From Deltaproteobacteria bacterium (GTDB lineage Bacteria > Desulfobacterota > B13-G15 > RBG-16-54-18), in contig QMLM01000072.1 in the NCBI GenBank assembly GCA_003646745.1, positions 1 to 7,940 of the forward strand: 7,940 nt of DNA, given 5' to 3'. Each line of letters begins with the position of its first letter. Within the stretch, counting starts at the first letter, position 1. Below, one piece after another: positions 1 to 7,459 of this stretch. The notes beneath the pieces were generated by a model. The model was given only the letters and a program-made list of their open reading frames with translations. It did no database searches and was not told the origin of the DNA. The position numbers were made by a program, and so were the translations under genes.

Positions 1-1910
1 CATCCCAAATAGTGGTAAAGGCGGAGGAAAATGGGGATGGGGTGGGGGTAGATATTTATAACCTCACCAAATATCAACGCTCCAACCAAGGGACCTGTAT
101 CAATCAGAAGCCGATCGTGGCTAAGGGGGAGCGGATAGAAAGGGGGGAGGTCATCGCCGATGGTCCTTCCACCCATATGGGGGAGTTGGCCTTGGGGCGC
201 AATGTCTTGGTCGCCTTTATGCCGTGGGGTGGTTACAACTTTGAGGACTCCATCCTCATCAGCGAGAAGATCTTGAAGGAGGATATATATACCTCCATTC
301 ATATCGAGGAGTTGGAATGTGCGGCACGTGATACCAAGCTTGGAAAGGAAGAGATCACCCGTGATATCCCTAATGTGGGAGAGGAGATGTTAAAAGACTT
401 GGATGAGAGCGGGATTATACGCATCGGGGCCGAGGTGAAGCCAGGGGATATCTTAGTGGGCAAGATCACCCCCAAAGGGGAAACCCAACTTTCCCCGGAG
501 GAGAAGTTGCTGCGGGCAATCTTCGGTGAAAAGGCAAGCGATGTTAAAGATACCTCTTTGCGTGTCCCTCATGGGATTGAAGGGGTAGTGATCGATGCCA
601 AGGTCTTCACCAGGAGAGGGGCGGAGAAGGACAAAAGGGCCAAGGAGATCGAGGAAGAAGAGGCGAGGAAGATCATCAACGATCGAGATGCGCAGATTGC
701 CATCATCGAGAGATACATCAAAGAGCAAATTCGCAAGATCCTGGTAGGAAAGAAGACCACCGCAGCATTGAAGGACCCTTTACGGGGAAAGGCATTGGTG
801 GAGAAGGGCGTGAAGCTGACCGGCGAAGTCCTGCAGATGATACCTTGGCAGAGATGGAGGGAGATCCCCATCGATGACGAACGTACGAAAGCAGAAGTGG
901 ATCACCTTGTCCAGGGAGGGATCAAGGAAATCGAGGCGATAAAGGAGAGGGCTGAAGAGAGGTTAAAGAAGCTGGAAATGGGAGATGAGCTTCCCCCTGG
1001 AGTGACCAAGGTGGTAAAGGTCTATATTGCTATGAAGAGGAGGCTCTCGGTAGGGGACAAACTCTCTGGACGTCACGGAAACAAGGGAATTGTTTCGAGA
1101 ATTTTACCCGAGGAAGATATGCCCTATCTAGAGGATGGGACACCTGTAGATATGGTTTTGAACCCCTTAGGCGTCCCCTCCAGGATGAACTTGGGCCAGA
1201 TATTGGAGACCCACCTTGGTTGGGCGGCCAAAGGTTTGGGCAGCAAGATCGACGAGTACCTGAAAAATGGCAAGGGGATAGATGAGCTGAGGAGTTTCCT
1301 CAAGGAGATTTACGACAAGGAGGAGATAAACAAGGCCATTGATGATGCTGATAGAGAGGAGTTGTTAAGGTTTGCGCAAAGGTTGAAGGAGGGGATCTAT
1401 ATGTCTGTTCCGGTCTTTGATGGGGCCTCGGAGGAGGAGATCAGAATTGCCCTTGAGAAGGCCGGCCTTCCTGTGTTGGGGCAGGCCACCCTTTACGATG
1501 GTCGTACAGGTGAACCCTTTGACCAGAAGGCTACCGTAGGTTATATGTACATGCTCAAACTCCATCATCTAGTGGACGACAAGATACACGCCCGCTCCAT
1601 TGGACCCTATTCTCTGGTGACACAACAGCCCTTAGGAGGGAAGGCTCAGTTCGGTGGGCAAAGGCTGGGGGAGATGGAAGTTTGGGCCTTGGAGGCCTAC
1701 GGGGCTGCCTATGCCCTGCAGGAATTTTTGACTGTGAAATCGGACGATCAGGCCGGCAGGACCAGGGCCTATGAGGCCATTGTGAAGGGAAAGGACGTCC
1801 TGGAGCCCGGTATCCCAGAGTCTTTCAATGTCCTTGTCAAGGAACTCCAGGGGCTCTGCCTTAATGTGGAGCTGCTGGAGGAGGAAAAAGAGCCGAAAGA
1901 AGAGACATAA
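1..1910 (+). CDS. rpoB: DNA-directed RNA polymerase subunit beta, C-terminal part (5' end cut by window)
   Basis: This is the beta subunit of the transcribing RNA polymerase, which works in the cytoplasm with alpha, beta' and omega. About 635 codons are visible; E. coli RpoB has 1342 residues, so roughly the N-terminal half, including the rifampicin region, lies outside. The frame is open to the left edge (codons for S-Q-I precede the GTG at 12). That GTG matches an internal valine in the family, so it is not a start. Counting from position 12, visible landmarks are NFEDS with E78/D79 (E. coli E813/D814, near the active site) and a charged, helical SI2-type insertion at about 205-325. The lysines of GDK (350) and GNK (358) correspond to E. 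coli K1065/K1073, and H519 to H1237. The conserved C-terminal QPLGGKAQFGGQR block at 539-551 and the ESFNVLVKEL clamp segment at 603-612 follow. The gene ends in TAA, 20 bp before rpoC, as in the usual rpoBC operon. It shows no frameshift or internal stop. Identity is certain. Confidence 0.98.
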   Translation, partial: SQIVVKAEENGDGVGVDIYNLTKYQRSNQGTCINQKPIVAKGERIERGEVIADGPSTHMGELALGRNVLVAFMPWGGYNFEDSILISEKILKEDIYTSIHIEELECAARDTKLGKEEITRDIPNVGEEMLKDLDESGIIRIGAEVKPGDILVGKITPKGETQLSPEEKLLRAIFGEKASDVKDTSLRVPHGIEGVVIDAKVFTRRGAEKDKRAKEIEEEEARKIINDRDAQIAIIERYIKEQIRKILVGKKTTAALKDPLRGKALVEKGVKLTGEVLQMIPWQRWREIPIDDERTKAEVDHLVQGGIKEIEAIKERAEERLKKLEMGDELPPGVTKVVKVYIAMKRRLSVGDKLSGRHGNKGIVSRILPEEDMPYLEDGTPVDMVLNPLGVPSRMNLGQILETHLGWAAKGLGSKIDEYLKNGKGIDELRSFLKEIYDKEEINKAIDDADREELLRFAQRLKEGIYMSVPVFDGASEEEIRIALEKAGLPVLGQATLYDGRTGEPFDQKATVGYMYMLKLHHLVDDKIHARSIGPYSLVTQQPLGGKAQFGGQRLGEMEVWALEAYGAAYALQEFLTVKSDDQAGRTRAYEAIVKGKDVLEPGIPESFNVLVKELQGLCLNVELLEEEKEPKEET

Positions 1911-1915
1911 CCCAA

Positions 1916-1924
1916 TAAGGAGGT
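1916..1924 (+). promoter_or_regulatory. Perfect Shine-Dalgarno site deciding the rpoC TTG start
   Basis: The sequence TAAGGAGGT is complementary over nine bases to the standard 16S rRNA 3' end and ends 6 nt before the TTG at 1931. It sits in the 20-bp rpoB-rpoC gap. The strong site compensates for the weak TTG codon and fixes the rpoC start. The next in-frame ATG is at about codon 79, inside the zinc-binding region, which is too late to be the start. Confidence 0.9.
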
Positions 1925-1930
1925 TTCGCC

Positions 1931-4900
1931 TTGGAAGAATACTTGCTCTCATTTTTTGAGAAGCCCAAAGATCCGTCTAGCTTTAACGCTATAAGGATCT
2001 CCTTGGCCTCCCCTGAGCAGATCAGGAGTTGGTCTCATGGAGAGGTAAAGAAGCCGGAAACCATTAACTATCGAACCTTTAAACCGGAGAGAGACGGTCT
2101 GTTTTGCGCCAGGATATTCGGGCCGGTGAAGGATTACGAGTGTAACTGCGGTAAATACAAGCGGATGAAACACAGAGGCATTGTCTGCGAGAAGTGTGGG
2201 GTAGAGGTGATCCAGTCCAAGGTCCGCAGGGAGAGGATGGGACATATAGAGTTAGCGGCACCAGTGGCCCATATTTGGTTTTTGAAGAGCATCCCGAGCA
2301 AGATCGGGATGGTCCTGGATATGACCTTAAAGGAGCTGGAACGGGTCCTTTACTTCGAGTCCTACGTGGTTATCGACCCCAAGGATACCCCATTTAAGGA
2401 AGGCGATTTGATCAGCGAAGAAAAGTATAGGGAGATCAAGGAGAAATATGGGGAAGAGGCTATAGAGGCGGGGGTAGGGGCTGAGGCCATCAAACGACTT
2501 CTCCAAAAGGTAAATGTAGAGGAGCTGGCTGAACAGCTGCGTTTTGAGATGAAGGAGACTCAATCTGAGGCCAAACGCAAGAAATTGGCCAAACGCTTGA
2601 GAATTATCGAGGCCTTTCGTGACTCCGGGAATAAACCAGAGTGGATGATTTTGGATGTCATTCCTGTTATCCCCCCTGACCTGAGGCCTCTGGTCCCTTT
2701 AGATGGCGGCAGATTTGCTACCTCTGATCTCAATGACCTCTACAGGAGGGTGATCAATAGGAACAATCGATTAAAGAGGCTTTTGGAGTTGAACGCCCCT
2801 GATATCATCATCCGCAATGAGAAGCGGATGTTGCAGGAGGCAGTAGATGCCCTCTTCGACAATGGCAAAAGGGGCAGGGTGATCACCGGGGCCAACAAGA
2901 AACCCCTGAGGTCTCTGAGTGATATGCTCAGGGGGAAACATGGCAGATTCCGCCAAAACCTCTTGGGAAAGAGGGTGGACTACTCGGGCAGATCGGTAAT
3001 AGTCATCGGGCCAGAGCTGCGTTTGCATCAATGTGGTCTTCCCAAGAAGATGGCCTTAGAGTTATTTAAGCCCTTTATTTACAATAAGTTAGAGGAAAAG
3101 GGATATGTAACCACCGTCAAGAGCGCCAAGAAAATGGTGGAGAAGGAAAGGCCCGAGGTATGGGATATCTTGGAGGAAGTAATCAAGGAGCATCCCATCC
3201 TGTTGAACAGGGCTCCTACCTTGCACCGTTTGGGTATTCAGGCCTTTGAGCCCCTCCTGATCGAGGGTAAAGCTATACAGCTTCATCCTTTGGTATGCCT
3301 TGCCTTCAATGCTGATTTTGACGGTGACCAGATGGCCGTACATGTTCCTCTCTCCGTGGAAGCCCAAACCGAGGCCAGGGTACTGATGATGTCTACCAAC
3401 AATATCCTTTCCCCTGCCCATGGGAAGCCGATCATCGTTCCTACTCAGGATATAGTCTTAGGCCTTTACTATATGACGAGAGAAAGGGAATATGCTAAAG
3501 GGACAGGAAAGGTCTTTGCCAACCCCGAAGAGGTGAGGATCGCCTATGATGCCCACGAGGTAGACTTACATGCCCGCATCAAGGTGAGGATGGATGGCCA
3601 GTTGGTCCAGACCACAGTGGGCAGGGTTCTCTTACGGGAGGTCGTCCCGGATGAAGTCCCCTTTGAATTGATCAATAGGGTGATGAATAAAAAGGCGGTG
3701 GCTAACCTCATCGACTACACCTATCGGGTAGCAGGGAACAAGAAAACGGTCATCTTGGCGGATAAATTGAAGAACTTGGGTTTCGCCTATGCCACCACCT
3801 CCGGACTATCAATCACTATCAAGGATATACACATACCTTCCCACAAGGCCGAACTTCTGGAGCGGGCCAGTGAAGAGGTGGAGAAGGTCAGACAACAATA
3901 TGTGGATGGGCTGATCACCGACGGGGAGAGGTATAATAAGGTGATTGACATTTGGGCACAGGTTACCGAAGAGATCGCCGATGAAATGATGAAGGAATTG
4001 GGTACGGAAAAGGTAAAAGACCCACAAGGGGAAGAAAAGGCTGTCCCCAGTTTTAACCCTATCTTCATGATGGCTGACTCCGGTGCCAGGGGGACCGCCC
4101 AGCAGATCCGCCAGTTGGCCGGTATGCGTGGGTTGATGGCCAAGCCATCCGGGGAGATCATCGAGACTCCCATCACCGCCAACTTTAGGGAAGGGCTCTC
4201 AGTGTTGCAGTACTTTGTCTCCACCCATGGTGCACGAAAGGGGTTGGCGGATACTGCCCTCAAGACGGCTAACTCAGGGTATCTCACCAGGAGGCTGGTG
4301 GACGTGGCCCAAGACGTGATCGTCACCGAATACGACTGTGGCACCTTGGACGGAATATATGTCTCTTCTCTCGTCGAGGGTGGAGAGATCATTGAGCCTA
4401 TGGTGGAGAGGATCTTAGGGCGGGTGGCCTTAGAGGACATCAAGGACCCCTTTACTGGCGAGATTATCGTCAGGGCCAATCAAGAGATAGATGAAGAGGC
4501 GGTACAGAAGATCGCCGACGCAGGGCTGGACCGGGTCAAGATCCGCTCTGTGCTCACCTGCGAGTCTAAGCATGGGGTGTGTGCCCTCTGCTATGGAAGA
4601 GATCTGGCAAGGGGGCGGATTGTGGACATCGGAGAGGCGGTAGGGGTCATCGCCGCCCAATCCATCGGTGAGCCAGGTACTCAGCTCACCATGAGGACTT
4701 TCCATATCGGTGGTACGGCGAGCAGGCGAGTGGAGGAGACCACCCTCGAGGCCAAGATGGACGGAACGATAAAGTTCATCAACCTGCGGACTGTGCGCAA
4801 CAGAGAGGAGGTACTTGTGGTGATGAACCGAAAGGGTGAGATCGCCATTTTGGATGAAGAGGGCAGAGAGAGGAAGAGATATCCCGTGGTATATGGGGCG

Positions 4901-6088
4901 AAGTTGAGGGTGGAAGAAGGGCAGAAGGTGAAAGAGGGAGAGCTGATTGCTGAGTGGGATCCCTACACCATCCCCATCATCACAGAGGTTGCGGGGTGGG
5001 TGAAGTTTGGCGATATCATCGAAGGGGTCACCATGCAAGAGCAAGTGGATGAGGTAACCGGCCACGCCCGAAAAGTCATCATCGAGAGCAAGGAACCAGA
5101 TCTGCGACCGCGGATATCCATCAAACAAGAAAGGGTTGATGAGGGGGGCAAGAAGAGCTTGGAAACTGCAGCAAGGTATATACTACCTGTAGGGTCCAAT
5201 ATCTATGTGAAGGAAGGGGAGTATGTGGAGGCAGGTGATGTTTTGGTGAAGATACCGAGGGAGACCACCAAGACCAAAGACATCACAGGTGGACTGCCCC
5301 GGGTAGCTGAGCTCTTTGAGGCGAGGAGGCCCAAAGAATATGCCCTTATAAGCGAGATAGATGGAACGGTGAGCTTTGGCAAGATGGTAAAGGGGAAGCG
5401 GAAGGTGATCATTACCCCTGAGGTGGGTGAGCCGAAGGAATACACTATCCCCAAGGGTAAACATGTCAGCGTCCACGAGGGGGATATGGTCAAGGCGGGA
5501 GAACCTCTGATGGACGGCAGTTCCAACCCCCATGATATCCTAAAAGTGTTGGGGGATAAGGAGCTTGCCCGATTCTTGGTGGACGAGATTCAGGAAGTAT
5601 ATCAACTCCAAGGCGTCAAGATCAATGACAAGCACATTGAGATCATCGTTCGGCAGATGCTCAAGAGGGTGAAGGTCCGTGAGGTGGGCGATACCAAGTT
5701 CATCGTGGACGAGCAGGTGGAAAAACATGTCTTCCAGGAGGAGAATGAGAGGGTCATAAAGGAAGGGGGCCGACCGGCCATCGCCGATCCACTCTTTCTG
5801 GGAATCACCAAGGCCTCTCTCATCACGGACAGTTGGGTCTCGGCTGCCTCTTTTCAGGAGACCACCCGTGTTCTCACTCAGGCGGCTGTGGAGGGGAGGG
5901 TTGACTATTTAAAGGGGCTCAAGGAAAATGTGATCATGGGAAGGTTGATCCCTGCCGGGACCGGCAACCCCCGCTATCGTAATATTACCCCTATTGTGGA
6001 GGGTGGATATACACCTCCTCTCGAGGAGATAGAAGAGGGTCAAAAGGAGAAGGAAGGGGGAGAAGAGAGCGTTCTCGTGGCGGATTAG
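1931..6088 (+). CDS. rpoC: DNA-directed RNA polymerase subunit beta' (complete, TTG start)
   Basis: This is the catalytic beta' subunit of RNA polymerase, 1385 residues (E. coli 1407), complete. The N-terminal zinc site has Cys71, Cys73, Cys86 and Cys89. The double-psi barrel carries NADFDGD at 460-466, with the three Mg-binding aspartates D462, D464 and D466. The second zinc site uses Cys803, Cys877, Cys884 and Cys887. The bridge helix lies at about 755-795. The trigger loop has its hinge at 901-931, including M921 and H925 (E. coli M932/H936). A long SI3-type insertion, which by family knowledge folds as sandwich-barrel hybrid motifs, interrupts it at about 932-1110, and the loop resumes near GLPRVAELFEAR (1121-1132). 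The C-terminus ends in a Glu-rich tail (about 1364-1380). The TTG start follows a perfect ribosome binding site 20 bp after rpoB, so the two genes are very probably co-transcribed and translated in step. The TAG stop overlaps the cpoB stop on the other strand by 4 bp. No residue expected for catalysis is missing. The SI3 insertion is typical of proteobacteria and some other Gram-negative phyla. Confidence 0.98.
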   Translation: MEEYLLSFFEKPKDPSSFNAIRISLASPEQIRSWSHGEVKKPETINYRTFKPERDGLFCARIFGPVKDYECNCGKYKRMKHRGIVCEKCGVEVIQSKVRRERMGHIELAAPVAHIWFLKSIPSKIGMVLDMTLKELERVLYFESYVVIDPKDTPFKEGDLISEEKYREIKEKYGEEAIEAGVGAEAIKRLLQKVNVEELAEQLRFEMKETQSEAKRKKLAKRLRIIEAFRDSGNKPEWMILDVIPVIPPDLRPLVPLDGGRFATSDLNDLYRRVINRNNRLKRLLELNAPDIIIRNEKRMLQEAVDALFDNGKRGRVITGANKKPLRSLSDMLRGKHGRFRQNLLGKRVDYSGRSVIVIGPELRLHQCGLPKKMALELFKPFIYNKLEEKGYVTTVKSAKKMVEKERPEVWDILEEVIKEHPILLNRAPTLHRLGIQAFEPLLIEGKAIQLHPLVCLAFNADFDGDQMAVHVPLSVEAQTEARVLMMSTNNILSPAHGKPIIVPTQDIVLGLYYMTREREYAKGTGKVFANPEEVRIAYDAHEVDLHARIKVRMDGQLVQTTVGRVLLREVVPDEVPFELINRVMNKKAVANLIDYTYRVAGNKKTVILADKLKNLGFAYATTSGLSITIKDIHIPSHKAELLERASEEVEKVRQQYVDGLITDGERYNKVIDIWAQVTEEIADEMMKELGTEKVKDPQGEEKAVPSFNPIFMMADSGARGTAQQIRQLAGMRGLMAKPSGEIIETPITANFREGLSVLQYFVSTHGARKGLADTALKTANSGYLTRRLVDVAQDVIVTEYDCGTLDGIYVSSLVEGGEIIEPMVERILGRVALEDIKDPFTGEIIVRANQEIDEEAVQKIADAGLDRVKIRSVLTCESKHGVCALCYGRDLARGRIVDIGEAVGVIAAQSIGEPGTQLTMRTFHIGGTASRRVEETTLEAKMDGTIKFINLRTVRNREEVLVVMNRKGEIAILDEEGRERKRYPVVYGAKLRVEEGQKVKEGELIAEWDPYTIPIITEVAGWVKFGDIIEGVTMQEQVDEVTGHARKVIIESKEPDLRPRISIKQERVDEGGKKSLETAARYILPVGSNIYVKEGEYVEAGDVLVKIPRETTKTKDITGGLPRVAELFEARRPKEYALISEIDGTVSFGKMVKGKRKVIITPEVGEPKEYTIPKGKHVSVHEGDMVKAGEPLMDGSSNPHDILKVLGDKELARFLVDEIQEVYQLQGVKINDKHIEIIVRQMLKRVKVREVGDTKFIVDEQVEKHVFQEENERVIKEGGRPAIADPLFLGITKASLITDSWVSAASFQETTRVLTQAAVEGRVDYLKGLKENVIMGRLIPAGTGNPRYRNITPIVEGGYTPPLEEIEEGQKEKEGGEESVLVAD
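6085..6088. other. 4-bp stop-codon overlap of convergent rpoC and cpoB
   Basis: The four bases TTAG hold both stops: TAG of rpoC on the + strand (6086-6088) and TAA of cpoB on the - strand (6087-6085). There is no intergenic space between the two operons, so any termination signal for either one must lie inside the other's coding sequence. I saw no hairpin followed by a T-run on either strand close to the junction. Confidence 0.95.
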
Positions 6089-6855
6089 TCCAATAATTTA
6101 AGTTTCTTTGTGGCAATCTCTGCCTGGTGAGAGCCAGGATATTCCTTGATTACTTTCTTAAAGAGTATCTTGGCGTCCACCTTATCCCCCAGGTTCAAAA
6201 AGGAAAAACCCTGTTTTAAAAGGGCGGAAGGGACCTTATCGCCAGTGGGATAGTGTTTTATTACTTTTTCATACTCCAAAATAGCCGTTTCGTAATCCCC
6301 CCGCAGATAGTAACACTCTCCGATCCAATACTGGGCATTATCCGCATACTCTGAAGTGGGGTAGGTGTGGAGGAATTCCTTAAACATCTTCAAGGCATGG
6401 GTGTAATCGCCCCTTTTGAGGGTTTGATAGGCCGCTTGATAGGCCCCTTCCATATCCTCCTTCATCGTAATGGAGGGTCTCTCCTTTGGGATAGCAGTGG
6501 GAGGTGGAGGTGTCTTTATTTTTTTCTCTTTTTCCTTTTGGTATGCTAGTATTTTCTCCTTATACTCCCTCCTTAATTCCTCCAGCTCATCGGCCACCTT
6601 GTTGATAAGGTCTCTGTCTTCTTCTATGTTCGCCCTCAGGATCTTGATCTCCCTCTGCAGATCTTCGATGCTTGTCTCAAGATCGGCCCTTTCCTTTGGC
6701 ATTTCGGAAGAGAGTTTTCCCTTGATGGCCTCTAATTCTTGTTGGAGCTCCTCTATCTGGTCATTCAGATAAGCAATGTCTCTGGTGGTGGCACAACCCA
6801 CAAAGACAAAAAAGGCTAAAGGAGTGAGGAATCCTGCTAAATTGTGTAGTTTCAT
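6085..6855 (-). CDS. cpoB: Tol-Pal system TPR protein CpoB/YbgF, predicted lipoprotein
   Basis: In studied bacteria, CpoB (YbgF) is a periplasmic partner of TolA that coordinates peptidoglycan synthesis with outer-membrane constriction at division. The chosen ATG at 6855 gives 256 residues (E. coli CpoB about 263). A GGGAGGGAG-type ribosome site lies 7 nt before it. A TTG at 6882 would add nine residues (M-G-K-K-G-G-R-S-R), but it has no good site of its own and encodes the real gene's ribosome site. The protein has a short Lys start, a hydrophobic stretch (about 6-19) and the motif F-V-G-C with Cys21, so lipid attachment is likely. A charged heptad-like coiled coil follows at about 25-110, matching the family's trimerisation region. 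Next come a Pro-rich linker (PPPP at 116-119) and three tandem TPR-like repeats at about 136-169, 168-203 and 205-240, with the G-D-Y-x-x-A pattern and YP repeat ends. It lies 30 bp after pal in the canonical tolB-pal-cpoB order and is probably the last gene of that operon. The family call rests on architecture plus position; the lipoprotein status is inferred. Confidence 0.92.
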   Translation of the reverse strand: MKLHNLAGFLTPLAFFVFVGCATTRDIAYLNDQIEELQQELEAIKGKLSSEMPKERADLETSIEDLQREIKILRANIEEDRDLINKVADELEELRREYKEKILAYQKEKEKKIKTPPPPTAIPKERPSITMKEDMEGAYQAAYQTLKRGDYTHALKMFKEFLHTYPTSEYADNAQYWIGECYYLRGDYETAILEYEKVIKHYPTGDKVPSALLKQGFSFLNLGDKVDAKILFKKVIKEYPGSHQAEIATKKLKLLD

Positions 6856-6862
6856 CCTACTT

Positions 6863-6873
6863 CTCCCTCCCTT
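6863..6873 (-). promoter_or_regulatory. Ribosome binding site for cpoB
   Basis: Read on the - strand this is AAGGGAGGGAG, ending 7 nt before the ATG at 6855. It lies in the 30-bp pal-cpoB gap. It supports the ATG over the upstream in-frame TTG at 6882, which would place this purine-rich site inside the coding sequence. Confidence 0.7.
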
Positions 6874-6885
6874 CTTCCCCAATAT

Positions 6886-7428
6886 TTACCTAGAAAGGAT
6901 GACAAAGTGGCACCTTCTGTTTTTGGCCCAGGCCTCCTCATTGTGTCTCGGGTCCAGAGGCATCTCTTCCCCATAACTGATGGTGGAGAGTCGATCGCCT
7001 TTCACCCCGAGCTTGATCAGGTAAAGCTTGGCGCTTACAGCCCTTTTTTCACCTAAGGCCAGATTGTATTCATTGCTTCCCCGCTCATCGCAATGCCCCT
7101 CGATCTGAATCTTGAGGTTAGGATGGGCCAGCAAAACCTTGGCATTTTCGGCCAATATCTTCCTAGCCTCTTCGGTCAGATCATACTTATCAAACTCGAA
7201 GTGTATGTCCTTCAGGAAGGGGCTCTCCAGAACCTCTCCCTCAATTCCAGGATATTTTCTTTTAGTGAGACTCTCCTCAAAGGCCCTCTTCTGCCTCTGC
7301 TCTTTTAAGGCCTTCTGCTGCTCAGGTGTAATGGCTCGTTCTTTCTTTACCACCTCGCGTTGACATTGAGGCAGGAAGCCCAGTAGCAGGATCAAAAATA
7401 AAATCGCCCATCCCTTTCTCCTCATCAT
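6886..7428 (-). CDS. pal: Peptidoglycan-associated lipoprotein Pal
   Basis: Pal is an outer-membrane lipoprotein that binds peptidoglycan through an OmpA-like domain and binds TolB, tying the envelope layers together. The start is the ATG at 7428 (or the adjacent ATG at 7425), preceded by AAGGAGGT at 7440-7433. An ATG at 7455 is in frame, but the ribosome site would then be coding, so I reject it. From 7428 the protein has 180 residues (E. coli Pal 173). It has a basic start (M-M-R-R-K), a strongly hydrophobic segment (about 7-19) and Cys22 in L-P-Q-C, an atypical lipobox. A charged linker covers about 24-65. The OmpA-like domain begins with IHFEFDKYDL (75-84) and continues through EGHCDERG (110-117) and YNLALGEKRA (121-130). 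Asp114 and Arg129 match the residues that hold diaminopimelate in this family. The domain ends with KNRRCHFVI. Cys113 and Cys173 are extra cysteines. The position between tolB and cpoB confirms the identity. Confidence 0.97.
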   Translation of the reverse strand: MMRRKGWAILFLILLLGFLPQCQREVVKKERAITPEQQKALKEQRQKRAFEESLTKRKYPGIEGEVLESPFLKDIHFEFDKYDLTEEARKILAENAKVLLAHPNLKIQIEGHCDERGSNEYNLALGEKRAVSAKLYLIKLGVKGDRLSTISYGEEMPLDPRHNEEAWAKNRRCHFVILSR

Positions 7429-7432
7429 ATAG

Positions 7433-7440
7433 ACCTCCTT
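7433..7440 (-). promoter_or_regulatory. Ribosome binding site for pal
   Basis: The - strand reads AAGGAGGT here. It ends 4 nt before the ATG at 7428 and 7 nt before the adjacent ATG at 7425, so either of the two tandem ATGs could be used; they differ by one methionine. The site excludes the upstream in-frame ATG at 7455. It lies in the 31-bp gap after the tolB stop. Confidence 0.85.
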
Positions 7441-7459
7441 TCTAATAATGAACATGTCC

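Noticed and set aside
12..14. GTG at 12 as the start of a 632-residue protein
   Set aside because: The frame stays open to the window edge, and the residues around it align with an internal part of RpoB. It is an internal valine.
3787..4479. 230-codon open frame on the - strand within rpoC
   Set aside because: It lies wholly antisense to highly conserved rpoC (bridge helix region). Its Ser/Ile-rich translation looks like the complement of rpoC codons, and no ribosome site or family is recognised.
4430..5128. 232-codon open frame on the - strand within rpoC
   Set aside because: It is antisense to the trigger loop and SI3 region, with a His/Leu-rich translation of no known family. It is best explained as a shadow of rpoC codon bias.
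5953..5966. Inverted repeat TGCCGG-GA-CCGGCA near the rpoC 3' end
   Set aside because: It encodes the conserved P-A-G-T-G segment of RpoC, the loop is too short for the full stem, and no T-run follows on either strand.
6123..6138. Hairpin CCTGG-TGAGAG-CCAGG as the rpoC terminator
   Set aside because: The stem is only 5 bp and no T-run follows it. It lies inside cpoB coding sequence, so chance is a sufficient explanation.
6470..6772. 100-codon + strand open frame within cpoB
   Set aside because: It is the complement of the Glu/Lys-rich coiled-coil codons, giving a Ser/Phe-rich low-complexity translation. The - strand gene is well supported.
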